A stretch of 64,000 bases of DNA from CAKSQF01 sp964582375 (GCA_964582375.1 CAZORL010000002.1:1-64000); one strand, 5' to 3'. Positions 17,851 through 26,339 are shown, numbered from the stretch's first letter. Notes: generated from the sequence alone by a model not told the origin. Made by a program: numbers and translations.

Positions 17851-17893
17851 ACACCCCGCATGAGTTGTTTTTATACAACTATATGCGGGGTGT
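17851..17893 (-). promoter_or_regulatory. Long hairpin enclosing the spoIIID ribosome binding site
   Basis: ACACCCCGCAT (17851-17861) and ATGCGGGGTGT (17883-17893) are perfect complements, with a second stem AGTTGT (17863-17868) and ACAACT (17875-17880) inside. In the spoIIID message the 3' arm is GCGGGGTGT, the ribosome site itself, ending three bases before ATG 17847. Folding would therefore block initiation. No T run follows, so it is not a terminator. Confidence 0.7.
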
Positions 17894-17927
17894 ATCACGA
17901 AATTTACTTAAAAACAGCAATAAAGCG

Positions 17928-18228
17928 AAAAAACACCGCAGATCCGTTTATCGATCTGCGGTGTATAATCCCAACCTGCCGTGTGACACTCAAATATGAC
18001 CCTGCTTAGTGCAAGGCGGTGCCCTCTCCGATAGATCTGTGCTTCCAACGTCCCGCATACCCGTGACATAAGCAGGGGCATGAGGGGAGGCCTGCAAACT
18101 CCTTACCGGAAGTTGTCAGGGCTCCAATTAATATTTGTAGGTCCATTTATAAGCACCATCACGCACAGGTCAGGACCGACGGCAAACCCGTCGGTAAGGT
18201 CTCCCGATCACTCAAACGGCACCGTCTG
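17928..18228 (-). ncRNA. Structured non-coding RNA of about 300 nt, family not identified
   Basis: Between spoIIID and the DUF1292 gene there is no reading frame but dense pairing. On the minus strand TATAAT (18239-18234) could start a transcript near 18227, with a poor -35 box. Hairpins include CCGACGG with CCGTCGG (18178-18194), a long imperfect stem around GGAGCCCTGACAACTT (18090-18125), CCCTGCTTA with TAAGCAGGG across about 55 bases (18000 and 18068 regions), and TGCCGT with ACGGCA joining the ends. It closes with a very strong terminator, ACACCGCAGATC/GATCTGCGGTGT plus six T (17964-17928). 6S RNA, SRP RNA, RNase P RNA and tmRNA signatures were looked for and not convincingly found. Confidence 0.55.
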
Positions 18229-18285
18229 ATATAATTATATCCACACATCTGCCGTTTATGACCGAGAAACGATCACTCGGAAAAA

Positions 18286-18597
18286 TTATTCTTCGTCGTA
18301 GTCAAGCTCTTCAAAGAGAGTGTTATCGAAATGAGCGGCGACCTTTTCAAACTCGTCGTCATCATCGATGGTCTCGAGAAGTTCATCGCCGTTTTCAGCC
18401 TTGATAAGCTTCAGGATGACATACTCGTCGCTCTCTTCCTCAAAGGGAATGAGTGCGAAATAAGTCTCCCCGTCAAGATCAGCCTTGCCAATACACTCGA
18501 ACTGCTTTTCCTCGCCCGACTCATCATCGACGAGCGTATAAACTTCAACCTCTTCCATTTCTTCCTCGGTAAGGTTTACATCTTTTTCTTCTGCCAT
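18286..18597 (-). CDS. DUF1292 domain protein (YrzB-like)
   Basis: A strongly acidic protein of 103 residues. The start at 18597 (MAEEKDVNLTEEEMEEVEV) has AGGAGGATAAAG upstream. It carries the DUF1292 pattern: VYTLVDDESGEEKQFECIGK, ETYFALIPFEEESDEYVILKL, and an acidic DDDDEFEKVAAHFD tail. Members are small cytoplasmic proteins conserved across Firmicutes, commonly next to alaS-yrrK-yrzB genes; the function is unknown. Here that neighbourhood is absent. The structured RNA lies downstream. Confidence 0.85.
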   Translation of the reverse strand: MAEEKDVNLTEEEMEEVEVYTLVDDESGEEKQFECIGKADLDGETYFALIPFEEESDEYVILKLIKAENGDELLETIDDDDEFEKVAAHFDNTLFEELDYDEE

Positions 18598-18697
18598 TAT
18601 CTTTATCCTCCTGGATATATTTTCATATATATTGTATATGATTTTCTTCGATTTGTCAATAGCAAATCGCAATTTTTTGAAAAAAATACAAGAACTA

Positions 18698-18726
18698 TTG
18701 AAATATTCTCCATAATATGCTATAAT
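18698..18726 (+). promoter_or_regulatory. Promoter of coaW
   Basis: TTGAAA (18698-18703), 17-base spacer with ATATGC before the -10, TATAAT (18721-18726), 32 bases before the start codon. Confidence 0.75.
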
Positions 18727-18758
18727 ATACGGAGCAAAACGAAAGGAGCAACGAAAAA

Positions 18759-19583
18759 ATGAAGGCTATTGTCGGAATAGATGTCGGCGGAAGCACGACA
18801 AAGATCGTCGGGTTCGAGGAGGACGGCGGGCTCATTGCGCCGATCCATGTCAAGGCGACCGATCAGATCACATCGATCTACGGTGCGCTCGGCAAATTCA
18901 CGACCGAAAACGCTATCGAGCTTGCGGATATCGATCGTATCATGGTCACGGGAGTCGGATCAACATTCGTTTCGTCACCGATATACGGCATTCCATGTTG
19001 CCATGTCAAGGAATTTCCGAGCATCGGCAAGGGAGGGCTCTTTCTTTCGGGGCTTGACGAGGCGATCGTCGTAAGCATGGGCACGGGAACGGCTCTCGTA
19101 CACGCAAAAGCGGGCTGTGAGAGCGAATATCTCGGCGGCACGGGTGTCGGTGGGGGCACACTGCTCGGACTCTCTGAGCGCATTCTCGGCATGCGAAACA
19201 TCGATCACATAATCGAGCTTGCAAGCGGTGGCGATCTGTCACGAATCGATCTTCGAGTCAGCGATATAACAAAACCCGATGTTCATCCGGGGCTTGCCCC
19301 CGATCTGACCGCGTCAAATTTTGGAAAGCTGAGCGATGTCGCAACAAAATCCGACCTTGCGCTCGGCATTATCAACATGATATTCGAGACGGTCACCATG
19401 ATGTCGGTATTTGCGGCAAGGAGCTTCAAGACGCGCAACATCGTTTTGACGGGCAACATGACAAATCTTCCGCAGGCGGCTGAGATATTCGGACGAATGA
19501 ACGAGATGTTCGATCTCAAATTCATCATACCGCAAAACGCAAGCTTCGGCACGGTCATCGGTGCGGCACTTTGCGGACTTTGA
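18759..19583 (+). CDS. coaW: Type II pantothenate kinase
   Basis: A 274-residue ASKHA-fold kinase that phosphorylates pantothenate, the first step of coenzyme A synthesis. GIDVGGSTTKIVGFEEDG is the N-terminal phosphate loop; VSMGTGTALVH and GGTGVGGGTLLGL are typical of the eukaryotic-like and staphylococcal type II enzymes, which resist feedback by CoA. IVLTGNMTNLPQAAEIF completes the adenosine motif. AAAGGAG precedes ATG 18759. It appears to be transcribed alone and is convergent with the small gene at 19592. Confidence 0.9.
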   Translation: MKAIVGIDVGGSTTKIVGFEEDGGLIAPIHVKATDQITSIYGALGKFTTENAIELADIDRIMVTGVGSTFVSSPIYGIPCCHVKEFPSIGKGGLFLSGLDEAIVVSMGTGTALVHAKAGCESEYLGGTGVGGGTLLGLSERILGMRNIDHIIELASGGDLSRIDLRVSDITKPDVHPGLAPDLTASNFGKLSDVATKSDLALGIINMIFETVTMMSVFAARSFKTRNIVLTGNMTNLPQAAEIFGRMNEMFDLKFIIPQNASFGTVIGAALCGL

Positions 19584-19591
19584 GCGGACGA

Positions 19592-19906
19592 TCAGAGAAG
19601 GATCGACAGAGCGATCACGCAAAGGAGTGCTATGGCAAAGAGGGACATTGTCGAGAAAAATCTGTGTTTTCCCTCGAATGCACCCTCACTCGGGAAATTG
19701 AAGCACTCGCCCACAAGCACATTTTCGCTGCAAAAATGAAGAGGGACGGACTCGTATACTGTGCGCAGGTCGGGCAGTTCGGGGGTACACTCGATCTTTG
19801 ACGGAAGTGCTCTCTCGTAGTTTCCGCCTGCGTCGCGGCTTGTAAATATAGTCGCCTGTTTGCCGTTTTCATCAAAAAGGCTGTCAAAATCCATAACTGA
19901 TCTCAT
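19592..19906 (-). CDS. Hypothetical tail-anchored small protein
   Basis: A 104-residue protein that I do not recognise. The first 80 residues are soluble and mixed; the last about 20 (STMSLFAIALLCVIALSILL) form one hydrophobic helix ending at the C-terminus, suggesting a tail anchor in the membrane. The start at 19906 follows AAAGGAAAG by about 11 bases; an alternative ATG is at 19894. It ends nine bases from coaW on the opposite strand. The codon use is like its neighbours, so it is probably real, but there is no functional clue. Confidence 0.5.
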   Translation of the reverse strand: MRSVMDFDSLFDENGKQATIFTSRDAGGNYERALPSKIECTPELPDLRTVYESVPLHFCSENVLVGECFNFPSEGAFEGKHRFFSTMSLFAIALLCVIALSILL

Positions 19907-20051
19907 ATAATTTACACTTTCCTTTCGGCAATCGATTTTCTCTATTCTATTGCCTCTGAACTTATTATATTCATTTCACTGTACCGAAAATTGTACAATA
20001 AACAAATTTTCAGTCTTTTATTTTCATTTTTTTGAGAGGAACACCACAACC

Positions 20052-21236
20052 ATGAAGGACAGAGCGACCATTCTGACAGAGCGACTTTACTACAGAGATC
20101 AAAAGCTCTTTGAGTTTGACTCCGAGGTCATCGGCTGTCTGCCTGACAAGGACGGCAAATTTGAGGTAACGCTTGCCGAGACCGCATTTTTCCCCGAGGG
20201 GGGCGGACAATACGGAGACTGCGGTGAGATCGACGGTGTAAGGGTCGTTGACACCATCGAGCGCGGAGGCGTAATTATTCACATATGCGACGGTGCTCTG
20301 CCGCTTGGTCGGGTTCACTGCAAGATCGACGCAAAGGAGCGATATTCAAAGATGCAAAATCACTCGGGCGAGCACATCGTATCGGGGATAGTGCATTCGC
20401 TTTACGGTGCGGACAATGTTGGCTTTCATCTCGGAGATGATGACGCGACCCTTGATTTTAACAAAAAACTTTCACGCGAGGAGCTTGACAGGATCGAATA
20501 TCTCGCAAATCGCGCGATCTGGGATAATCTGCCGATAATCGCTTATTTCCCGAGTGCCGACGAGTTGTCAACGCTCGAATATCGATCGAAACTCGATCTT
20601 ACCGAGAATGTGCGGATCGTGAAGATCGGCGATATCGACATATGTGCATGCTGTGCGCCGCATGTCGAACGCACGGGTGAGATCGGCATGATAAAGCTGC
20701 TCGATCATGCCGCCTACAAGGGCGGTGTGCGAGTGCACATGGTCTGCGGCGATCGTGCGCTCATAGATTACAGAGACAAGTACGAAAACACGGCAAAAAT
20801 TGCCGCCGCACTCTCGGCAAAGCAGCACGAGGCGGCGGAAAAATTCTTTGAGTTTGCCGAGGGCGAGCATGCCGCAAAGCTTAAGATAAAATCACTGCAA
20901 AGAGAGATAATAACGCTGAAGGCGGCATCTGCCCTGCCCGACTCGCTCGGCAACATCATCCTTTTTGAGCAGATCGACCCCGAGTTGTCGATAGAATACG
21001 CAAACGCACTGCTTGAGCGGTGCGAAAATTGTGCATTCATCTTTTCGGGTGATGATCTGTCGGGATACAAATTCACCGCCGCCTCCCGTAGGCTTGACCT
21101 CACAAAAACAGCGGCTGAAGTGAGATCACGCTTTAGCGGCAAATGCGGCGGCAAGCCGTCGATGATCAGAGGCAGCATAGCCGCAACAAGAGCGGAGATA
21201 GAGCTTTTTTTGGAAAAACAATTGAAAGAAGAATAA
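20052..21236 (+). CDS. AlaX-type alanyl-tRNA editing protein with DHHA1-like C-terminus
   Basis: A 394-residue protein related to the editing half of alanyl-tRNA synthetase; it should hydrolyse mischarged Ser- or Gly-tRNA(Ala) in trans. The N-terminal beta domain has AFFPEGGGQYGDCGEI; the zinc ligands are H-x3-H in NHSGEHIVSG and C-x3-H in CACCAPHVERTGEIG. A coiled region and a DHHA1-like domain (NIILFEQIDPELS to GGKPSMIRGS) follow, as in long AlaX proteins. The start at 20052 (MKDRATIL) follows GAGAGGAA. The histidinol-phosphatase-like gene starts three bases after its stop. Confidence 0.85.
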   Translation: MKDRATILTERLYYRDQKLFEFDSEVIGCLPDKDGKFEVTLAETAFFPEGGGQYGDCGEIDGVRVVDTIERGGVIIHICDGALPLGRVHCKIDAKERYSKMQNHSGEHIVSGIVHSLYGADNVGFHLGDDDATLDFNKKLSREELDRIEYLANRAIWDNLPIIAYFPSADELSTLEYRSKLDLTENVRIVKIGDIDICACCAPHVERTGEIGMIKLLDHAAYKGGVRVHMVCGDRALIDYRDKYENTAKIAAALSAKQHEAAEKFFEFAEGEHAAKLKIKSLQREIITLKAASALPDSLGNIILFEQIDPELSIEYANALLERCENCAFIFSGDDLSGYKFTAASRRLDLTKTAAEVRSRFSGKCGGKPSMIRGSIAATRAEIELFLEKQLKEE

Positions 21237-21239
21237 GCA

Positions 21240-22007
21240 ATGGAAAACTACAGATCAAACTATCACACACATACGACAAGATGCCATCATGCCTGCGGAG
21301 AAGATCGCGAATATGTCGAGGCGGCGATCGAGGCGGGATACAAGACCCTCGGATTTTCGGATCACACGCCGATGCCCTGTCGCGAGGGATATCGTTCGGG
21401 GATGCGCATGTCGCTCTCGGACGCAGACGGATATTTTCGCTCGATATCCGATCTGAGAGAGGAATACAAGCATGATATCGACATAAAAATAGGCGTCGAG
21501 GCGGAATATTTCCCGAGATATTTTGATGCCCTTGTGGATTTTCTCTCGGGGTACCCTCTCGATTACATGATCCTCGGTCAGCATTTTATAAACGACGAGG
21601 AAGGATGCCCGTACAGCGGCAATCGGACCGACAGTGAAAAATTGCTCGCCGATTACATCAAAAATGCGACCGACGGCGCAAAGACGGGCAAGTTCATGTA
21701 CATTGCCCACCCCGATCTGATCAATTACACGGGTCCTGTTGAGATCTATGATTCTTACATGATACCCTTTTTGAACGAGATGAAGGAACTGGACATACCG
21801 CTTGAGATCAACCGCCTGGGACTGGCAACCGGCAGACATTATCCGTCGAGGCACTTCTGGTCGCTTGTCGAAAAGGTCGGCAACACGACCTGCATCGGAG
21901 TGGATGCGCACGACCCGAAAATGCTTTTTGAGTTTGATTCCATCGATGCCTGCTTCGAGCTTGCAAAAGAACATTCGCTTTCGGTCAAGACCAAATTTGA
22001 CATTTGA
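21240..22007 (+). CDS. PHP-domain phosphatase, histidinol-phosphatase (HisJ-like)
   Basis: A 255-residue metal-dependent phosphoesterase. The PHP signature is SNYHTHTTRCHHACG at the N-terminus, LGFSDHTPMP, GVEAEYFP, YIAHPDLINY and IGVDAHDP near the C-terminus, together giving the His/Asp/Glu ligands for three metals. In the K-type family this enzyme removes phosphate from histidinol phosphate in histidine synthesis. No other his genes are in the window, so another phosphoester substrate remains possible. It is co-transcribed with the AlaX gene and followed at once by a terminator. Confidence 0.8.
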   Translation: MENYRSNYHTHTTRCHHACGEDREYVEAAIEAGYKTLGFSDHTPMPCREGYRSGMRMSLSDADGYFRSISDLREEYKHDIDIKIGVEAEYFPRYFDALVDFLSGYPLDYMILGQHFINDEEGCPYSGNRTDSEKLLADYIKNATDGAKTGKFMYIAHPDLINYTGPVEIYDSYMIPFLNEMKELDIPLEINRLGLATGRHYPSRHFWSLVEKVGNTTCIGVDAHDPKMLFEFDSIDACFELAKEHSLSVKTKFDI

Positions 22008-22011
22008 CATA

Positions 22012-22056
22012 AAAGATCACCTTGCTCTTTCGTGCATGAAAGAACAAGGTGATCTT
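22012..22056. terminator. Bidirectional intrinsic terminator between convergent genes
   Basis: AAGATCACCTTGCTCTTTC (22013-22031) pairs with GAAAGAACAAGGTGATCTT (22038-22056), with one mismatch. T-rich flanks occur on both strands (GATTTTATC on plus, TTTTATG on minus). Confidence 0.8.
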
Positions 22057-22060
22057 GATT

Positions 22061-22675
22061 TTATCTCTTTTTGCCGGAGCGAGAGAGGTAGAGAGCGCAC
22101 CAAAGAAGGGCACCCGGGATAGCGATGATTATATCGGTCATGGTATCCTCAATTGGATTTGTGCCTGCGGCAAGGGCAGCCTTTATGCACTGCGAGTCCA
22201 TACCGAAAAATGTATCTCCGCAAAACTCGATTATCTCCCATGCAGCTGCCGCACCGAGGACTGAGAGCAGGACAAGTACACAAATACCCATACGATCGAT
22301 CTCGCCGCCACACCAGATCTCTATGAACAGTGCGGCGACAACTGCGGCGAGCAGTCCGAAAAATCCGTGCATTACAAGATCATAATTTGCAAATCTATCA
22401 TAAAATCCGAGCGCAATGCCAAGATCGCTTGCGAGTATGATATGCACCGCGATCAAATAATTGACATATTTCGGGAACTCTCTTTTTAAGAGACGTTCAA
22501 TGATCGGCAAAAGTATGGGGACAAATGCGGAGAGCGACACTCTGAGGTAGAGAAGAATGTCATGCTCATCGGATGTCATCGAATAAATGACAAGGACGGC
22601 AAGGGTTGCGGCAAGCGATATAATAAGCGGAAGCATTTCCGAAACGGTAAATTTGTTCTTTTCGTTTTTGATCAT
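22061..22675 (-). CDS. DUF2238-like (YjdF-type) integral membrane protein
   Basis: A 204-residue protein with about six hydrophobic helices. Conserved features of the DUF2238 family are visible: RFANYDLVMHGFFGLL (the D-x3-H motif), AAWEIIEFCGDTFFGMDSQC and IEDTMTDIIIAIPGALL. The function of the family is unknown. It follows the lipoprotein gene at 22693 by 17 bases with an AAGGAAG ribosome site, so the two are an operon. Confidence 0.75.
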   Translation of the reverse strand: MIKNEKNKFTVSEMLPLIISLAATLAVLVIYSMTSDEHDILLYLRVSLSAFVPILLPIIERLLKREFPKYVNYLIAVHIILASDLGIALGFYDRFANYDLVMHGFFGLLAAVVAALFIEIWCGGEIDRMGICVLVLLSVLGAAAAWEIIEFCGDTFFGMDSQCIKAALAAGTNPIEDTMTDIIIAIPGALLWCALYLSRSGKKR

Positions 22676-22692
22676 TTAGTCTTCCTTTATGA

Positions 22693-24345
22693 CTATCCCT
22701 GTTCAAATTCGGACATGGCAAGATAGATCGGCTCGGTCGTGCCATCGATATTTTCGGTAATAGCATTATCGGCAAAATTGCGAAATCCGTCAAAGATCCA
22801 GCCTTTTTCACCGTTTGTCTTCAAATACTGCTCAACATCGGCGGCATACCGAGTGCGAAGTTCCTCGATCGACGAGAACTTACCGCCTGTTATTTCGGAC
22901 ACAACGGCAGACAGTGCACTGTTCGGGTGTTTTTGCTCGCTGTCGCTTCTTAGTCTGCCCGATCTTATGGCGGCGTTGATACCATCGACCAGACCGAGGC
23001 TGTCAAGCGTCGGATAAAGGTGATCGACATAGGCAAAGAACCACTCACAGTTACCGTAGGAAGTATATCCCCAATCGAGAACATTATCTGTCTGCGGATC
23101 ATAGATAACGAGCTTTTCTTTATCCGCCTGTGCCCAGCTGTAATATCTGAATGCCGCGTATGACGCAAGATTTTCGACATACCAATCGGACGAAAAATCA
23201 CCAAAGTCAAGTGCAAGCTTTGCGATCTCCTTGGCAAATCCGAAAATGCTGTCGGAATTTTTATTAACATAGCTCGGCGAGACGATTATTCTATTACCGA
23301 CCGAGTACGCATCACCGCTGAAGGATGGGTCGGCAACGAAAGTGACTGTCGCATCGGGACTGCAGCCGAAACGTTTGCAAAGTCTTGGGAACAGATCAAA
23401 AAACATGCTCTCAAGCTCTGCTGTATATGCATTATTTGAAACAAGATGCCAACTGCCCTCAAAGAGGAGTTTTGTGTCGGTCTTCTCTCCGCCGCTCACA
23501 TCAAGCGGAACAGATGAAAGCAAAGTGCCGTCGCTCTCCGATTTCAGCGCAAGATAATAAAGTCCGTCATCGATATACGGAACCGAGAAATTGACCGTAT
23601 AGGCATAGAGTCCGTCATCGTTTGGTATGTTATTGATCGGTGAGAAGCTGTTTGATTTATGAAGGATATCGTTGCCTCCGTCTCGTCTTGCTATATCGGC
23701 ATAGATATCGATCGGCATGTCGCAGTACAGCAAAAGGGAGATATACATGCCCTGTTTTGCGGAGATTATGCTCGCATCAAACCAGGCGGTCGGGGTCGTC
23801 TCGCAAAGAGCAACGACCGCAGAGCCGCCGTTATCCGTGATTACCGCCGCAATATCGGTGTCCGCTCCGAGGCGATCGACAACGTCTGCCAAATGCTCGA
23901 CCCCACCATCCTGCGAGTAAAGACAGTACTCGATGCAGGTGTATTTATTTTCTGTTTCGTTAACGATATCGCCGAGTTTGCCTATATGATCAAATTTCGA
24001 CTTATCGATAACGGTATGCGAGATCGTCGTATTATCGCATGAGATAATATACTCGCCTCTGAAATTTTTCATGATATTTTCGCCGACCTCGTGTCCGTCA
24101 AACGAAACGGTAACAGTGCTCCACGCCTCGGTCGGAAGATATGAAACGGTATCGCTGTTTGTCTCGGGTGTGGGGGAGGCAGTCGTCAGATCTGTTTGAG
24201 TGGTATCGACAACGTCATTTTTATCAGCACTGCATGATGCAAGCATCAAGACAGTGCATGCAAGAACAGTGCATGCAAGAATGCAGAGCGGTAAAACAAA
24301 ATGTTTATGTTGATTTTTATTCGTCATGAGAAGGTCGTCTTTCAT
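22693..24345 (-). CDS. Lipoprotein with inactivated basic-secretory-protein (BSP) peptidase-like domain
   Basis: A 550-residue lipoprotein (lipobox LASC, Cys near residue 38) with a Thr/Ser-rich linker and an N-terminal region of unknown fold (about 60-300). The last 240 residues match the layout of BSP family peptidases (PF04450): a strand-rich start, the would-be metal helix FGFAKEIAKLALDF, then WYVENLASYAAFRYY, WGYTSYGNCEWFFAYVDHLY and INAAIRSG. The zinc motif HEXXH is replaced by K372-E-I-A-K376, so it should not be a protease of this type. The start may be ATG 24345 or 24327; neither has a good ribosome site. It heads an operon with the DUF2238 gene. Confidence 0.65.
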   Translation of the reverse strand: MKDDLLMTNKNQHKHFVLPLCILACTVLACTVLMLASCSADKNDVVDTTQTDLTTASPTPETNSDTVSYLPTEAWSTVTVSFDGHEVGENIMKNFRGEYIISCDNTTISHTVIDKSKFDHIGKLGDIVNETENKYTCIEYCLYSQDGGVEHLADVVDRLGADTDIAAVITDNGGSAVVALCETTPTAWFDASIISAKQGMYISLLLYCDMPIDIYADIARRDGGNDILHKSNSFSPINNIPNDDGLYAYTVNFSVPYIDDGLYYLALKSESDGTLLSSVPLDVSGGEKTDTKLLFEGSWHLVSNNAYTAELESMFFDLFPRLCKRFGCSPDATVTFVADPSFSGDAYSVGNRIIVSPSYVNKNSDSIFGFAKEIAKLALDFGDFSSDWYVENLASYAAFRYYSWAQADKEKLVIYDPQTDNVLDWGYTSYGNCEWFFAYVDHLYPTLDSLGLVDGINAAIRSGRLRSDSEQKHPNSALSAVVSEITGGKFSSIEELRTRYAADVEQYLKTNGEKGWIFDGFRNFADNAITENIDGTTEPIYLAMSEFEQG

Positions 24346-24370
24346 ATAAATTGTAAGAATGAACTATAAA

Positions 24371-24399
24371 ATTATACCAATAATATATGAACAAATCAA
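24371..24399 (-). promoter_or_regulatory. Promoter of the BSP-like lipoprotein operon
   Basis: Minus strand: TTGATT (24399-24394), 17-base spacer ending ATTGG, TATAAT (24376-24371), about 25 bases from the ORF start. Confidence 0.7.
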
Positions 24400-24481
24400 C
24401 CCGAAAGAGGGCAAAAAATTGTGACAAACAATATGCCCCTCCGGACAAAAGACCAAAACGGTGTCAAGAGGGGCAAGATCA

Positions 24482-24835
24482 TTATTTCGGCTTGCTTTTG
24501 AAAAACAGAGCCGTCAAAAAAGCAAGTATCATTGCGGCGGCGATTCCTGCAGATGTTGCGGTAAGACCGCCCGAAAGTGCGCCTATCGCACCGTACTCAT
24601 CTACGGCTTTCTCCACCCCTTTGGCAAGACTGAAGCCAAACCCCGAGATCGGCAAAGTTGCGCCGCATCCCGCCAGATCGACGATCGGCTGATAAAGTCC
24701 GAGTGCGGCGAGCGTGACCCCCGAGACTACATAGCAAACCAGTATTCTCGCAGGGGTGAGTTTAGTTTTATCTATCAATACTTGCGCTATTGAGCAAAGT
24801 GTGCCGCCGACAATAAAAGTCCAAAGAAATCTCAT
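24482..24835 (-). CDS. spoVAE: Stage V sporulation protein AE
   Basis: A 117-residue membrane protein with four hydrophobic segments, including LPISGFGFSLAKGVEKAVDEYG and a KSKPK tail, typical of SpoVAE. SpoVA proteins move calcium dipicolinate into the forespore and out again at germination. Its start overlaps the end of spoVAD by four bases (ATGA), with GGGAGAAAAC upstream, and it is the last gene of spoVAC-AD-AE. Gene order and minimal set match Clostridia, which lack spoVAA/AB. Confidence 0.93.
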   Translation of the reverse strand: MRFLWTFIVGGTLCSIAQVLIDKTKLTPARILVCYVVSGVTLAALGLYQPIVDLAGCGATLPISGFGFSLAKGVEKAVDEYGAIGALSGGLTATSAGIAAAMILAFLTALFFKSKPK

Positions 24836-25857
24836 TTTGTTTTCTCCCTTTTTGCAAGATCGTCAACCGTCAGATGAACGAGATGTGCGACCGACGGGAT
24901 CGATTCTCCCTGCTGAACGCTGGCGGGCGACATCAGCGCACCCGTGCCGACAAACAGAACATTTTTCAGCTTACCGCATTCCATTTTAGGGAGGATATCG
25001 CAAGAGAGTACCATAGCAGAACAGCCGCATCCCGAACCGCCCGCATGCATATCGCGTGCCTCTCTGTCATAGACCATTAGTCCGCAATCGAAATAGTTAT
25101 CGCAAAGCTCGATAGACAGCTCGCAGGCAAGCTCACGGAGCATAGATGCGCCCTCGAAGCCGAGATCTCCCGTATATATAGCGTCATAATCGGACGATGC
25201 AGTACCCGACTCGTCAAAATAGCGTTTTATTGTATCGAGAGCCGCCGGTGCCATTGCCGCGCCCATATTATTTGGATCATCGATGCCGCCGTCGCGCGGT
25301 ATTCCGAACATTACATCAGATATTTCCACCCTTCCCTGCCCACAAACGACAAACGCACCCGATGCGGTCACCGTTCTTTGCGCGCAGGGGGGACGCTGAC
25401 CGCCGTACTCTAATGGATACCTGAACTGTCTTTCGGCAGAGCAAAAGTGCGACGAGGTCACACATGCGGTCACGGGTGCGTATCCTGCCGAAACAAAAGA
25501 TGCGGCGAGCGCGAGTCCCTCGGCACAGGTCGAGCATGCGCCGTATATGCCGACATACGGCGTCTCAAAATCGAGAAGACCATAGGATGATGACGTACAC
25601 TGATTGATCAGATCGCCCGCGAAGATGATATGCGGCTTGTTTGCAGCATTTGTTTCGCTCATTTTGGACAGTGCGAGATTTAAGGCGATACGCTGCATTG
25701 CCGCCTCCGATTTCTCCCATGTTTTTTCGGAAAAGCGATTTTTTTCATCATAAAAATCAAGGGCAGCTCCGAGCGGTCCGCCATGCTCCTCGTTTCCGCC
25801 GACAGAGGCATACGAGGCGATATGCGCCGGAGATGTGAATTTGATAATATCAGACAT
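24832..25857 (-). CDS. spoVAD: Stage V sporulation protein AD
   Basis: A 341-residue cytosolic thiolase-fold protein of the spore inner membrane complex; it binds dipicolinate. The start at 25857 (MSDIIKF) is supported by AGGAGGATCA. Landmarks are GGPLGAALDFY, AGDLINQCTSSSYGL, GIYGACSTCAEGLALAA, RQFRYPLEYGGQRPP, DMHAGGSGCGCSA and LFVGTGALMSP. It starts eight bases after spoVAC and overlaps spoVAE by four. Confidence 0.95.
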   Translation of the reverse strand: MSDIIKFTSPAHIASYASVGGNEEHGGPLGAALDFYDEKNRFSEKTWEKSEAAMQRIALNLALSKMSETNAANKPHIIFAGDLINQCTSSSYGLLDFETPYVGIYGACSTCAEGLALAASFVSAGYAPVTACVTSSHFCSAERQFRYPLEYGGQRPPCAQRTVTASGAFVVCGQGRVEISDVMFGIPRDGGIDDPNNMGAAMAPAALDTIKRYFDESGTASSDYDAIYTGDLGFEGASMLRELACELSIELCDNYFDCGLMVYDREARDMHAGGSGCGCSAMVLSCDILPKMECGKLKNVLFVGTGALMSPASVQQGESIPSVAHLVHLTVDDLAKREKTK

Positions 25858-25865
25858 TGATCCTC

Positions 25866-26309
25866 CTAAAGCACCGAGCAAAAATAGTATATTATCCCGT
25901 AGACAGCCGAGGCGAGCGTGCCGTAGAGAAGAACAGGTCCTGCGATTATAAAAATCTTTGCGCCAAGTCCCAAAACCAGTCCCTCGGCTTTATTGTCGAT
26001 GGCAGGTGCTATCACTGCGTTGGCAAAGCCGCATATCGGAACGAGCGTCCCCGCACCTGCGTGCTTTGCAAGTTTATCAAAAAGCCCGATACCCGTAAAG
26101 ATCGAGGTCAAGAAGATGATGCTTACGGGAACAAGCATTTTTACCACATCGGGATCGAGCCCGAGGCTGTCATAGAGGATCGACAACAGCTCGGCAAGAA
26201 CGCATATCGCACCACCGACGACGAATGCCTTTATGCAGTCGATAAAGATCGGTGATTTTGTAGCCCTCATATCGGCAAGCTTTTTATAATTTTCTTTGTT
26301 AACGGGCAT
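25866..26309 (-). CDS. spoVAC: Stage V sporulation protein AC
   Basis: A 147-residue membrane protein, first gene of the operon. SpoVAC is the mechanosensitive component of the dipicolinate channel. Conserved sequence includes FIDCIKAFVVGGAICVLAE, VPVSIIFLTSIFTGIGLFD and GAGTLVPICGFANAVIAPA. ATG 26309 (MPVNKENYKKL) has GGGAGAG seven bases upstream, while ATG 26324 has none, so the shorter form is preferred. A likely forespore-type promoter lies 30-60 bases upstream. Confidence 0.95.
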   Translation of the reverse strand: MPVNKENYKKLADMRATKSPIFIDCIKAFVVGGAICVLAELLSILYDSLGLDPDVVKMLVPVSIIFLTSIFTGIGLFDKLAKHAGAGTLVPICGFANAVIAPAIDNKAEGLVLGLGAKIFIIAGPVLLYGTLASAVYGIIYYFCSVL

Positions 26310-26339
26310 TTGGTTCTCTCCCATCGCTTTTTTATAAAA

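Noticed and set aside
18000..18228. Cobalamin, T-box, lysine, SAM or glycine riboswitch in the structured RNA
   Set aside because: Fragments such as GGAGAGGGCACCG or GGTCAGGACC look similar, but the full conserved cores are missing and the element has its own terminator with no gene downstream on that strand before spoIIID.
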